DNA of 49,025 bases from Hymenobacter coccineus (GCF_001816125.1 NZ_MDZA01000144.1:1-49025), one strand, 5' to 3'; positions 31,890 through 41,472 are shown, counted from the stretch's first letter. A program made the numbers and translations. The notes: generated by a model not told the origin, from the letters alone.

Positions 31890-33251
31890 CTAAAACCCTG
31901 CCACCGCCTCCCCCAAATCCAACACCTCCGCGCCGGGCAACGCGGCGGCCAGGATGCTTGCGCCGGCGGCCGAGCGGTAGCCGCCGGCGCAGTGCACCAG
32001 GATGGGCTTGCCGGTAGGGACTTCGTGGGCGCGCTCACGCAGCTCCGGCAGCGGGATATTTAGGGCCCCGGGGAAGATGGGTGGCTGGGCCTCGGCGGGG
32101 TTGCGGATGTCGACGATGGTGAAGCGCTCGGGGTGCTCGCGGACTGCCGCCACGTCGACCTCCGGGGCGGTGGCGGGCCGGGCGGCGGGGACTAGCAGGG
32201 CCCCCTTGATGTTGGTTTCGTAGCCGATTTTGGCAGCTTTGCGGATCACGGCGTCCAGCGCAATGTTGGAATCGGCCATTAGATAGAATGGCTCCTGGGG
32301 CCCCACGATGGAGCCCAGCCAGGTTTCGAACTTGCCGCCGTCCATCAAATTCAGGGCCCCGGGAAGGTGGCCGGCGCGGAACTGGGCGGCGGGGCGGGTG
32401 TCAACCAGCAGCACGCCGGGGGCCGGGGCGGTGCCGGGCGCCAGGTGGGGCACAGCGCGCACGCTGGCCTCGTAAGCCTTGGCACCCAGCTTGTTGAGGC
32501 GCACGCCGTGACCGAAGTACTTGGGCACGAACGGCTGGTCTTCGAGCAATACCTTCACGAACTCGGGCTCCGACATGGGCTGGAGGGCGTAGTTGGTGGC
32601 CAGCTCCTTGGCAATGGTGCTGTCGAGGTCGGGGCTGGTGGTTTTGCCGCAGAGGCTGCCGGGGCCGTGGGCGGGGTACACCTTGGTGGTGCCGGGCAGC
32701 GTCATCAGCTTGCGGCGGGTGCTCTGGTAGAGCTGGGCGGCGAGGGCCTCGCGGGTATGGCCGCCCACGGCGGCGTCCTCGCGCAGGTCGGGCCGGCCCA
32801 CGTCGCCCACAAACAGGGTGTCGCCGGTGAACACGGCGCGCGTCTGGGCCAGGTCGTCCATCAGCACCACGCTGATGCTGTCGGGCGAGTGGCCGGGCGT
32901 GTTCACGGCGTGCAGCTCCACGGTGCCCACGACGATGCGGTTGCCGTCGTCGAAATTCTGGTGCGCGTACTGGGCCCCCAGCAGCTTGCTACAGTAAATG
33001 TGGGCCCCGGTTTCCTCGGCAATTTCCAGGTGCGACGACACGAAATCGGCGTGCGAGTGCGTCTCGATGACGGCCACGATTTTGGCTTCGTGCTCGTCGG
33101 CAAAATCGTAGTACACCTGTGGGTCGCGGCCCGGGTCGATGAGGGCCACTTGGCGGCCGCTGCGCACGGCGTAGCTGGCGTGGGCGAGGCCCTTGTCGTA
33201 GAACTGCTGGATTTGCACGGCCGGGGCCGCGCTACTGGGGAGGGGGGGCAT
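31890..33251 (-). CDS. Metallo-beta-lactamase/rhodanese fusion (persulfide dioxygenase-like)
   Basis: 453 residues. Residues 1-250 are an ETHE1/CstB-like metallo-beta-lactamase domain: THSHAD (H65, H67, D69) with H74, then the histidine of NTPGHSPDS, the aspartate of FTGDTLFVGDVGRPDL and the late histidine of VYPAHGPGS. Then two rhodanese domains: the first (about 270-355, LLVDTRPAAQFRAGHLPGAL) has no catalytic cysteine at its loop, and the second (about 365-453) has C421 in HCAGGYRS. The enzyme class oxidises glutathione or coenzyme-A persulfides and passes sulfur to thiosulfate in sulfide detoxification. It has its own -7 box and a GC-rich hairpin in the leader. Confidence 0.92.
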   Translation of the reverse strand: MPPLPSSAAPAVQIQQFYDKGLAHASYAVRSGRQVALIDPGRDPQVYYDFADEHEAKIVAVIETHSHADFVSSHLEIAEETGAHIYCSKLLGAQYAHQNFDDGNRIVVGTVELHAVNTPGHSPDSISVVLMDDLAQTRAVFTGDTLFVGDVGRPDLREDAAVGGHTREALAAQLYQSTRRKLMTLPGTTKVYPAHGPGSLCGKTTSPDLDSTIAKELATNYALQPMSEPEFVKVLLEDQPFVPKYFGHGVRLNKLGAKAYEASVRAVPHLAPGTAPAPGVLLVDTRPAAQFRAGHLPGALNLMDGGKFETWLGSIVGPQEPFYLMADSNIALDAVIRKAAKIGYETNIKGALLVPAARPATAPEVDVAAVREHPERFTIVDIRNPAEAQPPIFPGALNIPLPELRERAHEVPTGKPILVHCAGGYRSAAGASILAAALPGAEVLDLGEAVAGF

Positions 33252-33281
33252 GGGGGATTTTTTGCGTGGAAGCGCCGCGGC

Positions 33282-33320
33282 GGGGCCCCGGCAAAGCCGG
33301 CGTAGCCCCGCCGGGGCCCC
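33282..33320 (-). promoter_or_regulatory. Leader hairpin of the persulfide dioxygenase gene
   Basis: GGGGCCCCGGC (33282-33292) pairs perfectly with GCCGGGGCCCC (33310-33320). It lies between the -7 box at 33332 and the ATG at 33251, so it would be near the 5' end of the transcript. There is no T run toward the gene beyond the TTTTTT near 33260. Confidence 0.45.
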
Positions 33321-33331
33321 ATCGGTTTAGC

Positions 33332-33339
33332 CAAATATA
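33332..33339 (-). promoter_or_regulatory. Putative -7 promoter box (TATATTTG)
   Basis: Minus-strand TATATTTG, an exact TAnnTTTG match, 80 bases before the ATG at 33251 and upstream of the GC-rich hairpin. Confidence 0.55.
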
Positions 33340-33393
33340 AACGGCCCGGCCCAACGCCGGCCCGCCGCCGGGGCCCCCGCCTTGCCCCGAACG

Positions 33394-33427
33394 CAAAAAA
33401 GCCCCGGCCAGGTGGCCAGGGCTTTTA
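33394..33427 (-). terminator. Rho-independent terminator after the Spy-like gene
   Basis: Minus strand: AGCCCTGGCC, a short loop, then GGCCGGGGCT followed by TTTTTT. It begins about 29 bases after the stop at 33456 and separates that gene from the persulfide dioxygenase promoter. Confidence 0.8.
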
Positions 33428-33455
33428 CAAAACGCGCGGTGGAATAACGTCGGCG

Positions 33456-33890
33456 TTAGTTATTGGGGGCCAGGCCCGTGCGCTGCTGGCGTTTGGCCTT
33501 CATCTCGGTGCGCTTTTGCTGCTGCATGGCCGTGTACTGCGTGCGCTGGGCGGGCGTGAGGATGGCCTGCACCTGGGCCTCGTACTGGGCGTGGTTGGCC
33601 TTCATGGCCTGGTGCAGGGCCTTGCGGTCGGCGGGGGCCGGCGATACGGCCGTCATGCCCTGGCGCTCGGCCAGCAGGGCGGCCTGGAGGCGGCTTTGCT
33701 GGTCGGGACTGAGGCCGAGCTGCTGGGCCATTTTCTGGGAGCGGCGGGCGGCCATCTGCTCCGGCGACTTCATTTTGTGGGGCCCCTTGTGGCGGCCCTG
33801 GTGGGCCATTGGCGCGGCCGGGGCGGTTTGGGCGAAGGCGCTGGGGGTGGCCAGGGCCAGGGCGGCCAGCAGGGCGAGGGACTTGAACAT
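33456..33890 (-). CDS. Small periplasmic Spy/CpxP-like protein
   Basis: 144 residues. Signal peptide MFKSLALLAALALATPSAFA. The mature protein is almost wholly helical and basic, rich in Gln, Met, His and Lys, with two repeats of the pattern LxLSPDQQSRLQ and LTPAQRTQYTAM. This LTxxQ-type motif marks Spy/CpxP periplasmic chaperones and the related Bacteroidota family with DUF4890-like helices. It could act as an envelope-stress chaperone or metal-responsive protein; the His/Met-rich start of the mature chain (MAHQGRHKGPHKM) would suit metal contact. It is divergent from the APC permease gene. Confidence 0.78.
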   Translation of the reverse strand: MFKSLALLAALALATPSAFAQTAPAAPMAHQGRHKGPHKMKSPEQMAARRSQKMAQQLGLSPDQQSRLQAALLAERQGMTAVSPAPADRKALHQAMKANHAQYEAQVQAILTPAQRTQYTAMQQQKRTEMKAKRQQRTGLAPNN

Positions 33891-34013
33891 AGCGAATAAA
33901 GAAAATGTGGACGAGTACGTTGGAGGGCAAAAGGCCCGGCCGGTTTAAGCGGCTTCGTCCAATGCTTTGCAAGCAGGGTGCCATAAAATGGGCCAGGGCC
34001 CAAAAAAGCTGCC

Positions 34014-34021
34014 TATATTTC
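34014..34021 (+). promoter_or_regulatory. Possible -7 box of the permease gene (TATATTTC)
   Basis: One mismatch to TAnnTTTG, 73 bases before the ATG at 34095. Nothing else in the 204-base divergent intergenic region was recognised. Confidence 0.3.
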
Positions 34022-34094
34022 GGGCCCTGTGCCGTGGTGCGGCGCGGGTGCTTTGGTTCGGTACCCTTCCTCAACGTTCTCTTTTTTCTAAAAT

Positions 34095-35675
34095 ATGGCC
34101 AATATTTTCGCCAAAAAACCCCTGGCCGTGCTGCTGGGCGAGGCCAACTCGACCGGCCACGGGGCCCTGAAGCGCACGCTGGGCGCGGGCAACCTCGTGG
34201 CGCTGGGCGTGGGCGCCATCATCGGGGCGGGCCTGTTTGTGCGCACCGCCGCCGCGGCCGCGCAGGCCTCGGGCCCCGGCGTCACGCTGGCCTTCATCCT
34301 GGCGGCCTTCGGGTGCGTGTTTGCGGGCCTGTGCTACGCCGAGTTTGCGGCCATGATTCCGATTGCCGGCTCGGCCTACACCTACGCCTACACCACCATG
34401 GGCGAGCTCGTGGCCTGGGTCATCGGCTGGGCCCTCATCATGGAGTACGCGCTGGGTGCGGCCACCGTCAGCATCGCCTGGAGCGAATATTTGAACAAGC
34501 TCCTGGAGGTCTTTGGGACCAGTATCCCGTACAATTTAAGCCATTCGCCCTTTGAGCACGCCGTGGTGAACGGCGTGGCCCAGCACGGCCTCATCAACCT
34601 GCCCGCACTGCTCATCATTGTGGCCCTGAGCCTGCTGCTGGTGAAAGGCACCCAGGAGTCGGCGCTATTCAACGCCGTGGTGGTGGTGCTGAAGGTGCTG
34701 ATCGTCATTGTGTTTATTGCCATCGGTTGGCAGTTCATCAACCCCGCCAACCACACGCCCTACCTCATTCCGGCCGATGCCGAAGTGAAAAACTCGGCCG
34801 GCGAAGTGGTCCGTACCTACCAAGGCTTCTTTAAGCACGGCATCGGCGGCATCATCGGCGGCGCGGGCATCGTGTTCTTCGCCTTCATCGGTTTTGATGC
34901 CGTGAGCACGGCCGCGCAGGAAGCCAAAAACCCTAAGCGCGACATGCCCATCGGCATTCTGGGCTCGCTGGCCATTTGCACGGTGCTCTACATCCTGTTC
35001 GGGCACGTGCTGACGGGCGTGGCCAACTGGCGCGAATTTGCCGACCCGGCCCTGGGCGGCGAGGCTTCGGTGGCCTACGCCATCCGGGCCCACATGCCCG
35101 GCTACGAGTGGCTGGCCACGGCCGTGACGGTGGGCATTCTGCTGGGCTTCACGTCGGTAATCCTGGTGATGCTCATGGGCCAGAGCCGCGTGTTCTTCTC
35201 CATGGCCAAAGACGGCCTGATGCCCAACGCCTTCTCCGAGCTGCACCCCAAGTTCAACACGCCCTACAAGTCCAACCTGATGCTGATGGTGTTCGTGGGC
35301 CTGTTCGCGGCCTTCGTGCCCGGCTCGCTCGCCGGCGACCTCACCTCGTTCGGCACGCTGCTGGCCTTCGTGCTCGTGAGCTTGGGCGTGTGGATCATGC
35401 GCAAGTCGAACCCCGAGCAGCCCCGGCCGTTCCGCTCGCCGCTCTCCACGCCCAGCTTCCCGCTGGTGCCCATCATGGGGGCCCTGGTGTGCACGCTGCT
35501 CATCGTCGGCCTCGACCTTTTCACCCTGGAAGTAGCCCTGGGCTGGATGCTGCTGGGCTTCGTGGTGTATTTCCTCTACGGCAAGCGCAACTCCAAGCTC
35601 CAGCAGGGCATTGTGGTGGTGCCGGAGGAGATGGAGAAAGAAGCCTTCATCAAGCCCGACTCCCGCAACCGCTAG
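34095..35675 (+). CDS. APC-family amino acid permease
   Basis: 526 residues with about twelve to fourteen membrane helices. The first helix carries the family motif VGAIIGAGLFV. Further family sequence: PIAGSAYTYAYTTMGELVAW, FFAFIGFDAVSTAAQEAKNP and FMLMGQSRVFFSMAKDGLMP-like text (VMLMGQSRVFFSMAKDGLMP), which places it in the cationic-amino-acid-transporter-like branch (2.A.3.3). It takes up amino acids with protons across the inner membrane. The start at 34095 is directly before the expected cytoplasmic N-terminus. A perfect terminator lies 30 bases after the stop. Confidence 0.94.
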   Translation: MANIFAKKPLAVLLGEANSTGHGALKRTLGAGNLVALGVGAIIGAGLFVRTAAAAAQASGPGVTLAFILAAFGCVFAGLCYAEFAAMIPIAGSAYTYAYTTMGELVAWVIGWALIMEYALGAATVSIAWSEYLNKLLEVFGTSIPYNLSHSPFEHAVVNGVAQHGLINLPALLIIVALSLLLVKGTQESALFNAVVVVLKVLIVIVFIAIGWQFINPANHTPYLIPADAEVKNSAGEVVRTYQGFFKHGIGGIIGGAGIVFFAFIGFDAVSTAAQEAKNPKRDMPIGILGSLAICTVLYILFGHVLTGVANWREFADPALGGEASVAYAIRAHMPGYEWLATAVTVGILLGFTSVILVMLMGQSRVFFSMAKDGLMPNAFSELHPKFNTPYKSNLMLMVFVGLFAAFVPGSLAGDLTSFGTLLAFVLVSLGVWIMRKSNPEQPRPFRSPLSTPSFPLVPIMGALVCTLLIVGLDLFTLEVALGWMLLGFVVYFLYGKRNSKLQQGIVVVPEEMEKEAFIKPDSRNR

Positions 35676-35703
35676 CCGGTTTGCCAGCTTCGGCTGAATT
35701 GCC

Positions 35704-35745
35704 TAAAAAGGGGCCCCGCTACTTGGTAGCGGGGCCCCTTTTTTA
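35704..35745. terminator. Perfect bidirectional terminator
   Basis: AAAAAGGGGCCCCGCTAC pairs with GTAGCGGGGCCCCTTTTT across a three-base loop, followed by more T. It ends the permease gene (+) and could end the convergent gene at 35765 (-). Confidence 0.92.
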
Positions 35746-35764
35746 TGGGAATAATGCAGACCAG

Positions 35765-36199
35765 CTACGCCGACTCTTGTGGCACTTCGGGGCCCCGCTG
35801 TTGGTCGAGCCAGGCCAGGGCCTCGGCCTCGCTGGTGAACCAGCCGGCGCGGAACGTGGCCGCCACCGTGGCAGCCGGCTGGGCAAAGCTGCGCAGCTGC
35901 AACGTGGCCCAGAAAGCGGGCTCAGCCACAAACGCCACGTACAGCACGTGGACCAGGGTGCGGCGCGCCCGCGGCAAAAAATCCTCCACCAGCCACTCGT
36001 ACACGTCGCCCGGGCGGTCGGCGCTATCGGCGCGGCCGTCGAGGAGCCAGTAGGGGCAGCCGTGGGGGCGGGCCGTGGCCAGCAGCAGCTCGCAGACCTC
36101 GGTGAACTCCGTCACCGACAGCGGGCGCAGAACTTGGCCGTGCACCAGGGGCGGGTAGGCCTGGTAGTGCGCGGCGTAGTACGAAAGGGAAGGGGGCAT
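35765..36199 (-). CDS. Hypothetical cytoplasmic protein
   Basis: 144 residues from the ATG at 36199 (MPPSLSYYAAHYQAYPPLVH). There is no signal or membrane segment. The pattern of a strand (CPYWLLDGR), a helix with WLVEDFLPRARR and a strand VHVLYVAFVA, ending in a helix TSEAEALAWLDQQ, resembles the SpoIIAA/STAS-like alpha/beta fold found in many small Hymenobacter proteins; this is a visual impression only. No catalytic motif is seen. It lies 50 bases upstream of nothing on its own strand other than the small DUF2945-like gene at 36249, which is transcribed toward it and may share its promoter. Confidence 0.65.
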   Translation of the reverse strand: MPPSLSYYAAHYQAYPPLVHGQVLRPLSVTEFTEVCELLLATARPHGCPYWLLDGRADSADRPGDVYEWLVEDFLPRARRTLVHVLYVAFVAEPAFWATLQLRSFAQPAATVAATFRAGWFTSEAEALAWLDQQRGPEVPQESA

Positions 36200-36248
36200 G
36201 GGCGCGGGGCGCGGGGGCCCCAAACAATACGTCTTACGGCTGAAGTAA

Positions 36249-36458
36249 TTATTTGGCGGCCTTCACTTCGCTTTGGAGCTTGAGCACCTTGTCGCCGTTT
36301 TCCTGAACGATGACCAGGGCGGGGTCTTCGGGCGAACCGTTGCGGTGGATTTCGCTGCCTTTGATGGTGCGCTTGATGGGCTCTTTGTGCACCGATTCGA
36401 TTTTGCCGGTGGCCGTGCCGGTGCCGTATTTCCAGGTAACTGCGGTGCCTTTGCGCAT
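36249..36458 (-). CDS. DUF2945/hypervirulence-type TUDOR domain protein
   Basis: 69 residues from the ATG at 36458 (MRKGTAVTWKYGTGTATGKI). The sequence matches the short DUF2945 family: KGTxVTWKYGxGxAxGKIESVHxE, then GSEIHRNGSPEDPALVIVQE and ending VLKLQSEV. The family folds as a small SH3/TUDOR-like barrel and is common in bacteria; its role is unknown. It overlaps nothing, is cytoplasmic and is followed 49 bases on by the gene at 36199 on the same strand. Confidence 0.85.
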   Translation of the reverse strand: MRKGTAVTWKYGTGTATGKIESVHKEPIKRTIKGSEIHRNGSPEDPALVIVQENGDKVLKLQSEVKAAK

Positions 36459-36615
36459 GGGAGTAGGAGGGAAGAAGGAGTAGATAGAATAATTACTTAC
36501 TGCCAATGCCGCCCGGCCGTTGCAACCCAGGGCCCCGGCCGGTTACTTTTAGGCCGTGCCCGGGCGCGCACCGGGCCCTGGGGCCCCCGCCGGGCGTTTC
36601 CCTTTTCCGCACTGC

Positions 36616-39600
36616 ATGAAAAAAACCACTACTTCCTTGCCCATGCTGGCCGGGTTGCTGCTGGCCGGCGGCACCGCCCTGGCCCAGCCCAGCACCTACC
36701 CGCGCAACGGCGTGTACGACCAGCGCCCCGGCCTGTACGCCTTCACCCACGCCACGCTCTACGCCGACTACCAAACCCGCCTGGAAGACGCTACGCTCGT
36801 CATCCGCGACGGTAAGATAGAGGCCGTGGGGCCCGGGGCGAAGGTGAAAATCCCGGCCGGCGCCGTGGTGCAAGACCTCAAAGGCAAGTTCGTGTACCCG
36901 GGCTTCGTGGACGTGTACACGGCCTACGGCGTGCCCGAAACCAAGGCCCCCGAGCGCCGCGGCCGCCGCGACGCGGGGCCCCAGTTCGACTCGCAAAAGG
37001 CCGGCGCTTACGACTGGAACCAGGCCGTGCACCCCGAGGTAAACGCCGCCGACCTGTTTAAGGTAAACGCCGACGCGGCCGCCGCGTACCGGGCCCTGGG
37101 CTTCGGGGCGGTGCTCACGCAGCAAGCCGACGGCATCATGCGCGGCACCGGGGCCCTGGTCACGCTCAACACCGAGCGCAAGGAGAACGAAGTCATTCTG
37201 CTTGACAAAGCCGCCGCGGCGCTTTCGTTCGACAAGGGCACTTCGACGCAGGACTACCCCGGTTCGCTGATGGGCAGCATCGCGCTGCTGCGCCAAACCT
37301 ACCTCGACGCCGCCTGGAACAAGCGCAACCCGCGCCGCGAGCAAAACCTGTCGCTGCAAGCCCTCACGACCCAAAAAACCTTGCCCGCCATCTTCCAGGT
37401 GCGCGACAAGCTCTCGGCCATCCGGGCCGACCGCGTGGGCGACGAAGCCGGCGTGCAGTACATCATTAAGGGGCGCGGCGACGAGTACCAGCGCCTCGAC
37501 GAGCTGAAGGCCACGGGCGCCACCTTCGTGGTGCCGCTCGATTTCCCCGAGGCCTACAACGTGGAGGATGTATACGACGCCCGCCGCATTCCGCTCGAAG
37601 ACCTGAAGCACTGGGAGTTGGCCCCCGCCAACGCCGCCCGCCTGGCCCAGGCCGGCGTGCCCTTCGCCATCACCGCTGCCGACCTCAAGGATAAGAAGAA
37701 GTTCCTGCCCAACCTGCGCAAGGCCGGCCAGTACGGCCTGAGCGAAACCGCCGCCCTGCGCGCCCTCACCGACACGCCGGCCCGCCTGCTGCGCGCCCAG
37801 GACCAAGTGGGGGCCCTGCGCCCGGGCCTGGTGGCCAACTTCGTGGTGTGCTCGGCGCACCTGCTGGCCGACGACAACGTGCTGCTCGACAACTGGGTGC
37901 AGGGCGAGCGGTACCAGCTCAGCACTGTGCCGGCCGACTACCGCGGCGTGTACACGCTGCAAATCGGGAAGCAGCCCGAGGGCCGCTTCCTCATCCAGGG
38001 CAAGCCCGAGGCGCCGGAACTGAAGATTGTGCCCGCCGCCGGCGACACCATCCGCGGCACCCTGGCCGTGGCTAGTGACCTGACCACCATTGTGTTCAAC
38101 CCGAAGGATAAAATTGACAAGGGCAAAAAGCCCAGCACCACGCCCGGGGCCCCCGCGCCCGGCGAAGGCGCCACGCGCCTCAGCGGCTACTACGCGCAGG
38201 AGGGACGCACCTTCCAGGGCGAAGGGCTACTGGCCGACGGCACGCCGGTAAAGTGGGTGGCCCGCCGCCAGGAGGAAGCCACCCGCGCCGCGCGCCTCGA
38301 CACGGCCAAGGCCAAGCCAGCGCCCGCGCTGGGGGCCCTGATGTACCCCTTCGCCGCCTACGGCCGCGCCGCGATGCCGGCCCAAACCACCACGCTCATC
38401 AAAAATGCCACGGTGTGGACCAGCGAGACCGCCGGCAAGCTCGAAAACACCGACGTGCTGCTCGAAAACGGCAAAATCAGCCGCGTGGGCAAGAACCTGG
38501 CGCTGCCGAAAGGCGGCCGCAGCATCGACGGCACGGGTAAGCACCTGGCCCCGGGCATCATCGACGAGCACTCGCACCTGGCCATTTCGGAGGGCGTGAA
38601 CGAGGGCACGCAGTCGGTGACGAGCGAGGTGCGCATCGGCGACGTGATTGACCCTGAGGACGTGGGCATCTACCGCGACCTGGCGGGCGGCGTGGTGGCG
38701 GCCCAGCTGCTGCACGGCTCGGCCAACCCCATCGGCGGCAGTCGGCGCTGATAAAAATGCGCTGGGGGGCCCCGGCCGAAGCCATGAAAATCGCGGGGGC
38801 CCCGGGCTTCATCAAGTTTGCGCTGGGCGAAAATGTGAAGCAGAGCAACTGGGGCGAGCAAAACGTGCTGCGCTTTCCGCAAACGCGCATGGGCACCGAG
38901 CAGGTGTTCATAGACGCTTTCACGCGGGCCAAGGAGTACGAAAAGGAAATGCTGGCCTACAGCAAGTTGTCGAAGAAAGCGCAGGCCACGGCCGAGGCCC
39001 CGCGCCGCGACCTGGAACTGGAGGCGCTGGTGGAAATCCTGCACGACACGCGCCACATCACCTGCCACAGCTACGTGCAGTCGGAAATCAACATGCTGAT
39101 GAACGTGGCCGACCGCATGAACTTCAAGGTCAACACCTTCACCCACATCCTAGAAGGTTATAAGGTGGCCGACAAGATGAAGGCGCGCGGCGTGAACGCC
39201 AGCACGTTTTCGGACTGGTGGGCCTATAAAAATGAGGTTAAGGACGCCATTCCGTTCAACGCGGCCATCATGACGAAGGAAGGCCTGAACGTGGCCATCA
39301 ACTCGGACGACGCCGAAATGAGCCGCCGCCTCAACCAGGAAGCCGCCAAATCGGTGAAGTACGGCGGCCTGAGCGAGGAGCAGGCCCTGCGCCTGGTCAC
39401 CATCAACCCCGCCAAAATGCTGCACCTCGACCAGCACATGGGTTCCATCAAGGAAGGCAAGGACGCCGACGTGGTGCTCTGGACCGATAACCCGCTGAGC
39501 ATCTACGCCAAAGCCGCCTACACCTTCGTGGACGGCCGCGAGCTGTTCAGCCTAGAAAGCGACTTAGCCCTGCGCGCCGACATCGCCCGCGAGCGGGAGC

Positions 39601-39722
39601 GCCTTGTGCAGCGCATGCTGACCGAGAAGAAAGCCGGGGCCACCACGCGTCCGCCCGTGGCCAAGGCCAACAGCGCCTGGCACTGCGACACGCTGGGCGA
39701 GGAAAAGGATTTGGCGGAGTAG
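36616..39722 (+). pseudogene. Secreted double amidohydrolase, interrupted by a frameshift at about 38740
   Basis: Starts MKKTTTSLPMLAGLLLAGGT with a signal peptide ending ALAQ. The first frame runs 711 codons to TGA at 38749-38751. The second, from about 38752 to 39722, continues the same protein: IKMRWGAPAEAMKIAGAPGF follows the family sequence ANPIGGQSALIK. One missing base between 38739 and 38740 restores the joint. Repaired, it is about 1035 residues: a first amidohydrolase-like half that lacks the HxH metal motif (GFVDVYTAYGV), and a second half with HSH in IIDEHSHLA and the later histidine ligand of DTRHITCHSY. Such proteins are secreted by Bacteroidota; the substrate is unknown. A sequencing error is as likely as a real mutation. 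Confidence 0.85.
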
Positions 39723-39731
39723 GTACTTCGC

Positions 39732-39850
39732 AACCTCACCCCCGGCCCCTCTCCTGCGGAGAGGGGTGCCAGTCGTCAGCTAAAAGCAAGTATTACTAGC
39801 CGAACGAGCAACCTGAACGCACCCCTCTCGCAGAGAGCGGGGGTGAGGTT
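39732..39850. repeat. Intergenic inverted repeat (CCTCACCCCCGGCCCCTCTCC type)
   Basis: Arms AACCTCACCCCCGGCCCCTC (from 39732) and its mirror ending GCGGGGGTGAGGTT (to 39850), each with an internal small hairpin CCCCTCTC/GAGAGGGG. It lies between the two amidohydrolase genes. Similar palindromes are widespread between genes in many bacteria. Confidence 0.75.
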
Positions 39851-39888
39851 CCCCAGTCGCAACAATCAACTTTATAACAATCAACGCC

Positions 39889-41196
39889 ATGCGTTTCCAA
39901 TTTACTTTCGCTCTCGCCTTGCTGGGGGCCCTGCCCGCCCTGGCCCAGGTGCCCGCTCCGGCGGGGCCCCAGGCCAAGCCCGTGCTCATCACCGGGGCCA
40001 CGCTGCACGTGGGCAACGGCACAGTGGTGCCCAACGCCACTGTGGCCTTTGCCCAGGGCAAGCTGACCTACGCTGGCCCAGCCAGCGGTTTCACCGCCGA
40101 CAAAGCGGGCTACGAAGCTGTGGACGGCACCGGCCAAGACCTGTACCCGGGCCTGATTTTGCCCAATACCACGCTGGGCCTCACCGATGTCGAATCCATC
40201 CGGGCCACCGTGGACGAGCAGGAAGTGGGCATCCTCAACCCCAACGTGCGCAGCCTCATTGCCTACAATACGGACTCCGACGTGCTGCCGACGCTGCGCG
40301 TGAACGGCGTGCTGCTGGCCCAGCCCACGCCTCGCGGCGGCCTGCTGACCGGCCAGAGCAGCGTGGTGCAGCTCGACGCCTGGAACTGGCAGGACGCCGT
40401 GGTGCGCGCCGACGAAGGCCAGCACCTGAGCTGGCCCCAGCTCATCATCCGCACCAACCCGGCCGAGGACGCCGCCGCCCTGGAGCGCCGCCAGAAGGCC
40501 CGCGAAACGAACCTGCGCGACCTGGAGCAGCTCTTCGGCGAGGCCGCGGCCTACCGCCAGCTGCCCGCCGGCCGCCGCGAAAACCTGCGCCTGACGGCCC
40601 TGGCCGGCCTTTTCGACGGCAGCAAAACGCTGTACCTGCACGCCGACTACGGCAAGGAAATCATCGAATCGGTGCGCTTCGCCAAGCGCCTGGGCGTGCA
40701 GAAAGTAGCCGTGGTGGGCGGGCGCGACGCCTGGATGGTGCTCGACTTCCTCAAGCAAAACGACGTGGCCGTGGTGGTAAGCCGCCTGCACGCGCTGCCC
40801 CGCCGCGACGCCGACGACTACGACCAGCCCTACAAGCTGCCCGCCCAGCTGCAAGCCGCCGGCATCCGCTACTGCCTCGATTACGAGGGTAGCCAGGAGG
40901 CCCCCGGGGGCCGCAACCTGGCCTTCATCGCCGGCACGGCCGCCGCGTTTGGCCTCACCAAAGAGCAGGCCCTGACGGCAGTGACGCTGGCCCCGGCCCA
41001 GCTCATGGGCATCGACAAGGCCTACGGCTCGCTCGAAACCGGCAAGAGCGCAACGCTCGTACTCAGCAAAGGCGACTTGCTCGATATGCGCACCAACAAC
41101 GTCACTGCCGCCTTTATCGACGGCCGCCGCCTCAGCCTCGAAACCAAGCAAACGGCCCTCAACCGCAAGTTTTTAACCAAGTACGGCCTGAACTGA
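39889..41196 (+). CDS. Secreted amidohydrolase-like protein without metal ligands
   Basis: 435 residues. Signal peptide MRFQFTFALALLGALPALAQ. The fold follows the amidohydrolase pattern: small beta domain (VLITGATLHVGNGTVVPNAT), then DLYPGLILPNTTLGLTDVES where active enzymes have GxxDxHxH, and at the end GTAAAFGLTKEQALTAVTLA with the usual GSLETGKSATLVL. The metal-binding histidines are missing, so it is probably a non-catalytic partner. It follows the (frameshifted) amidohydrolase gene on the same strand with 166 bases between; in related genomes such genes often occur in pairs, which suggests a two-subunit complex. Confidence 0.82.
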   Translation: MRFQFTFALALLGALPALAQVPAPAGPQAKPVLITGATLHVGNGTVVPNATVAFAQGKLTYAGPASGFTADKAGYEAVDGTGQDLYPGLILPNTTLGLTDVESIRATVDEQEVGILNPNVRSLIAYNTDSDVLPTLRVNGVLLAQPTPRGGLLTGQSSVVQLDAWNWQDAVVRADEGQHLSWPQLIIRTNPAEDAAALERRQKARETNLRDLEQLFGEAAAYRQLPAGRRENLRLTALAGLFDGSKTLYLHADYGKEIIESVRFAKRLGVQKVAVVGGRDAWMVLDFLKQNDVAVVVSRLHALPRRDADDYDQPYKLPAQLQAAGIRYCLDYEGSQEAPGGRNLAFIAGTAAAFGLTKEQALTAVTLAPAQLMGIDKAYGSLETGKSATLVLSKGDLLDMRTNNVTAAFIDGRRLSLETKQTALNRKFLTKYGLN

Positions 41197-41216
41197 AGAG
41201 GTGTTCGAGCAAGCTG

Positions 41217-41315
41217 AAAAACGGCCGGGCTGCCCATATCGTCGCATTTGTTTCGCTCAGCAAACCGCTGCTACTGTGAGATAAATGCAGCGGTACGGGC
41301 AGCCCGGCCGTTTTT
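41217..41315. repeat. 99-base hairpin downstream of the amidohydrolase genes
   Basis: AAAAACGGCCGGGCTGCCC pairs with GGGCAGCCCGGCCGTTTTT, a perfect 19-bp stem with a 61-base loop. The loop can pair further (GCATTT with AAATGC, CTCA with TGAG). The T run makes it a candidate terminator, but the long structured loop could also be a small RNA or a MITE-like remnant. Confidence 0.7.
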
Positions 41316-41472
41316 GGGCAATGCCAACCGTGCGCTGGGCTACGGTTCAGCCTTTCTTCAAATAAAACAGCTTCAGCGGCGCTAAATGCAGCCAAGCGGG
41401 CGTTTCAGTCGTTCATAGCGTCTTTTGCGCTTACTTTAACCTAGCGCGTGCGGCCCGCCGTGCGCTCCTGCC

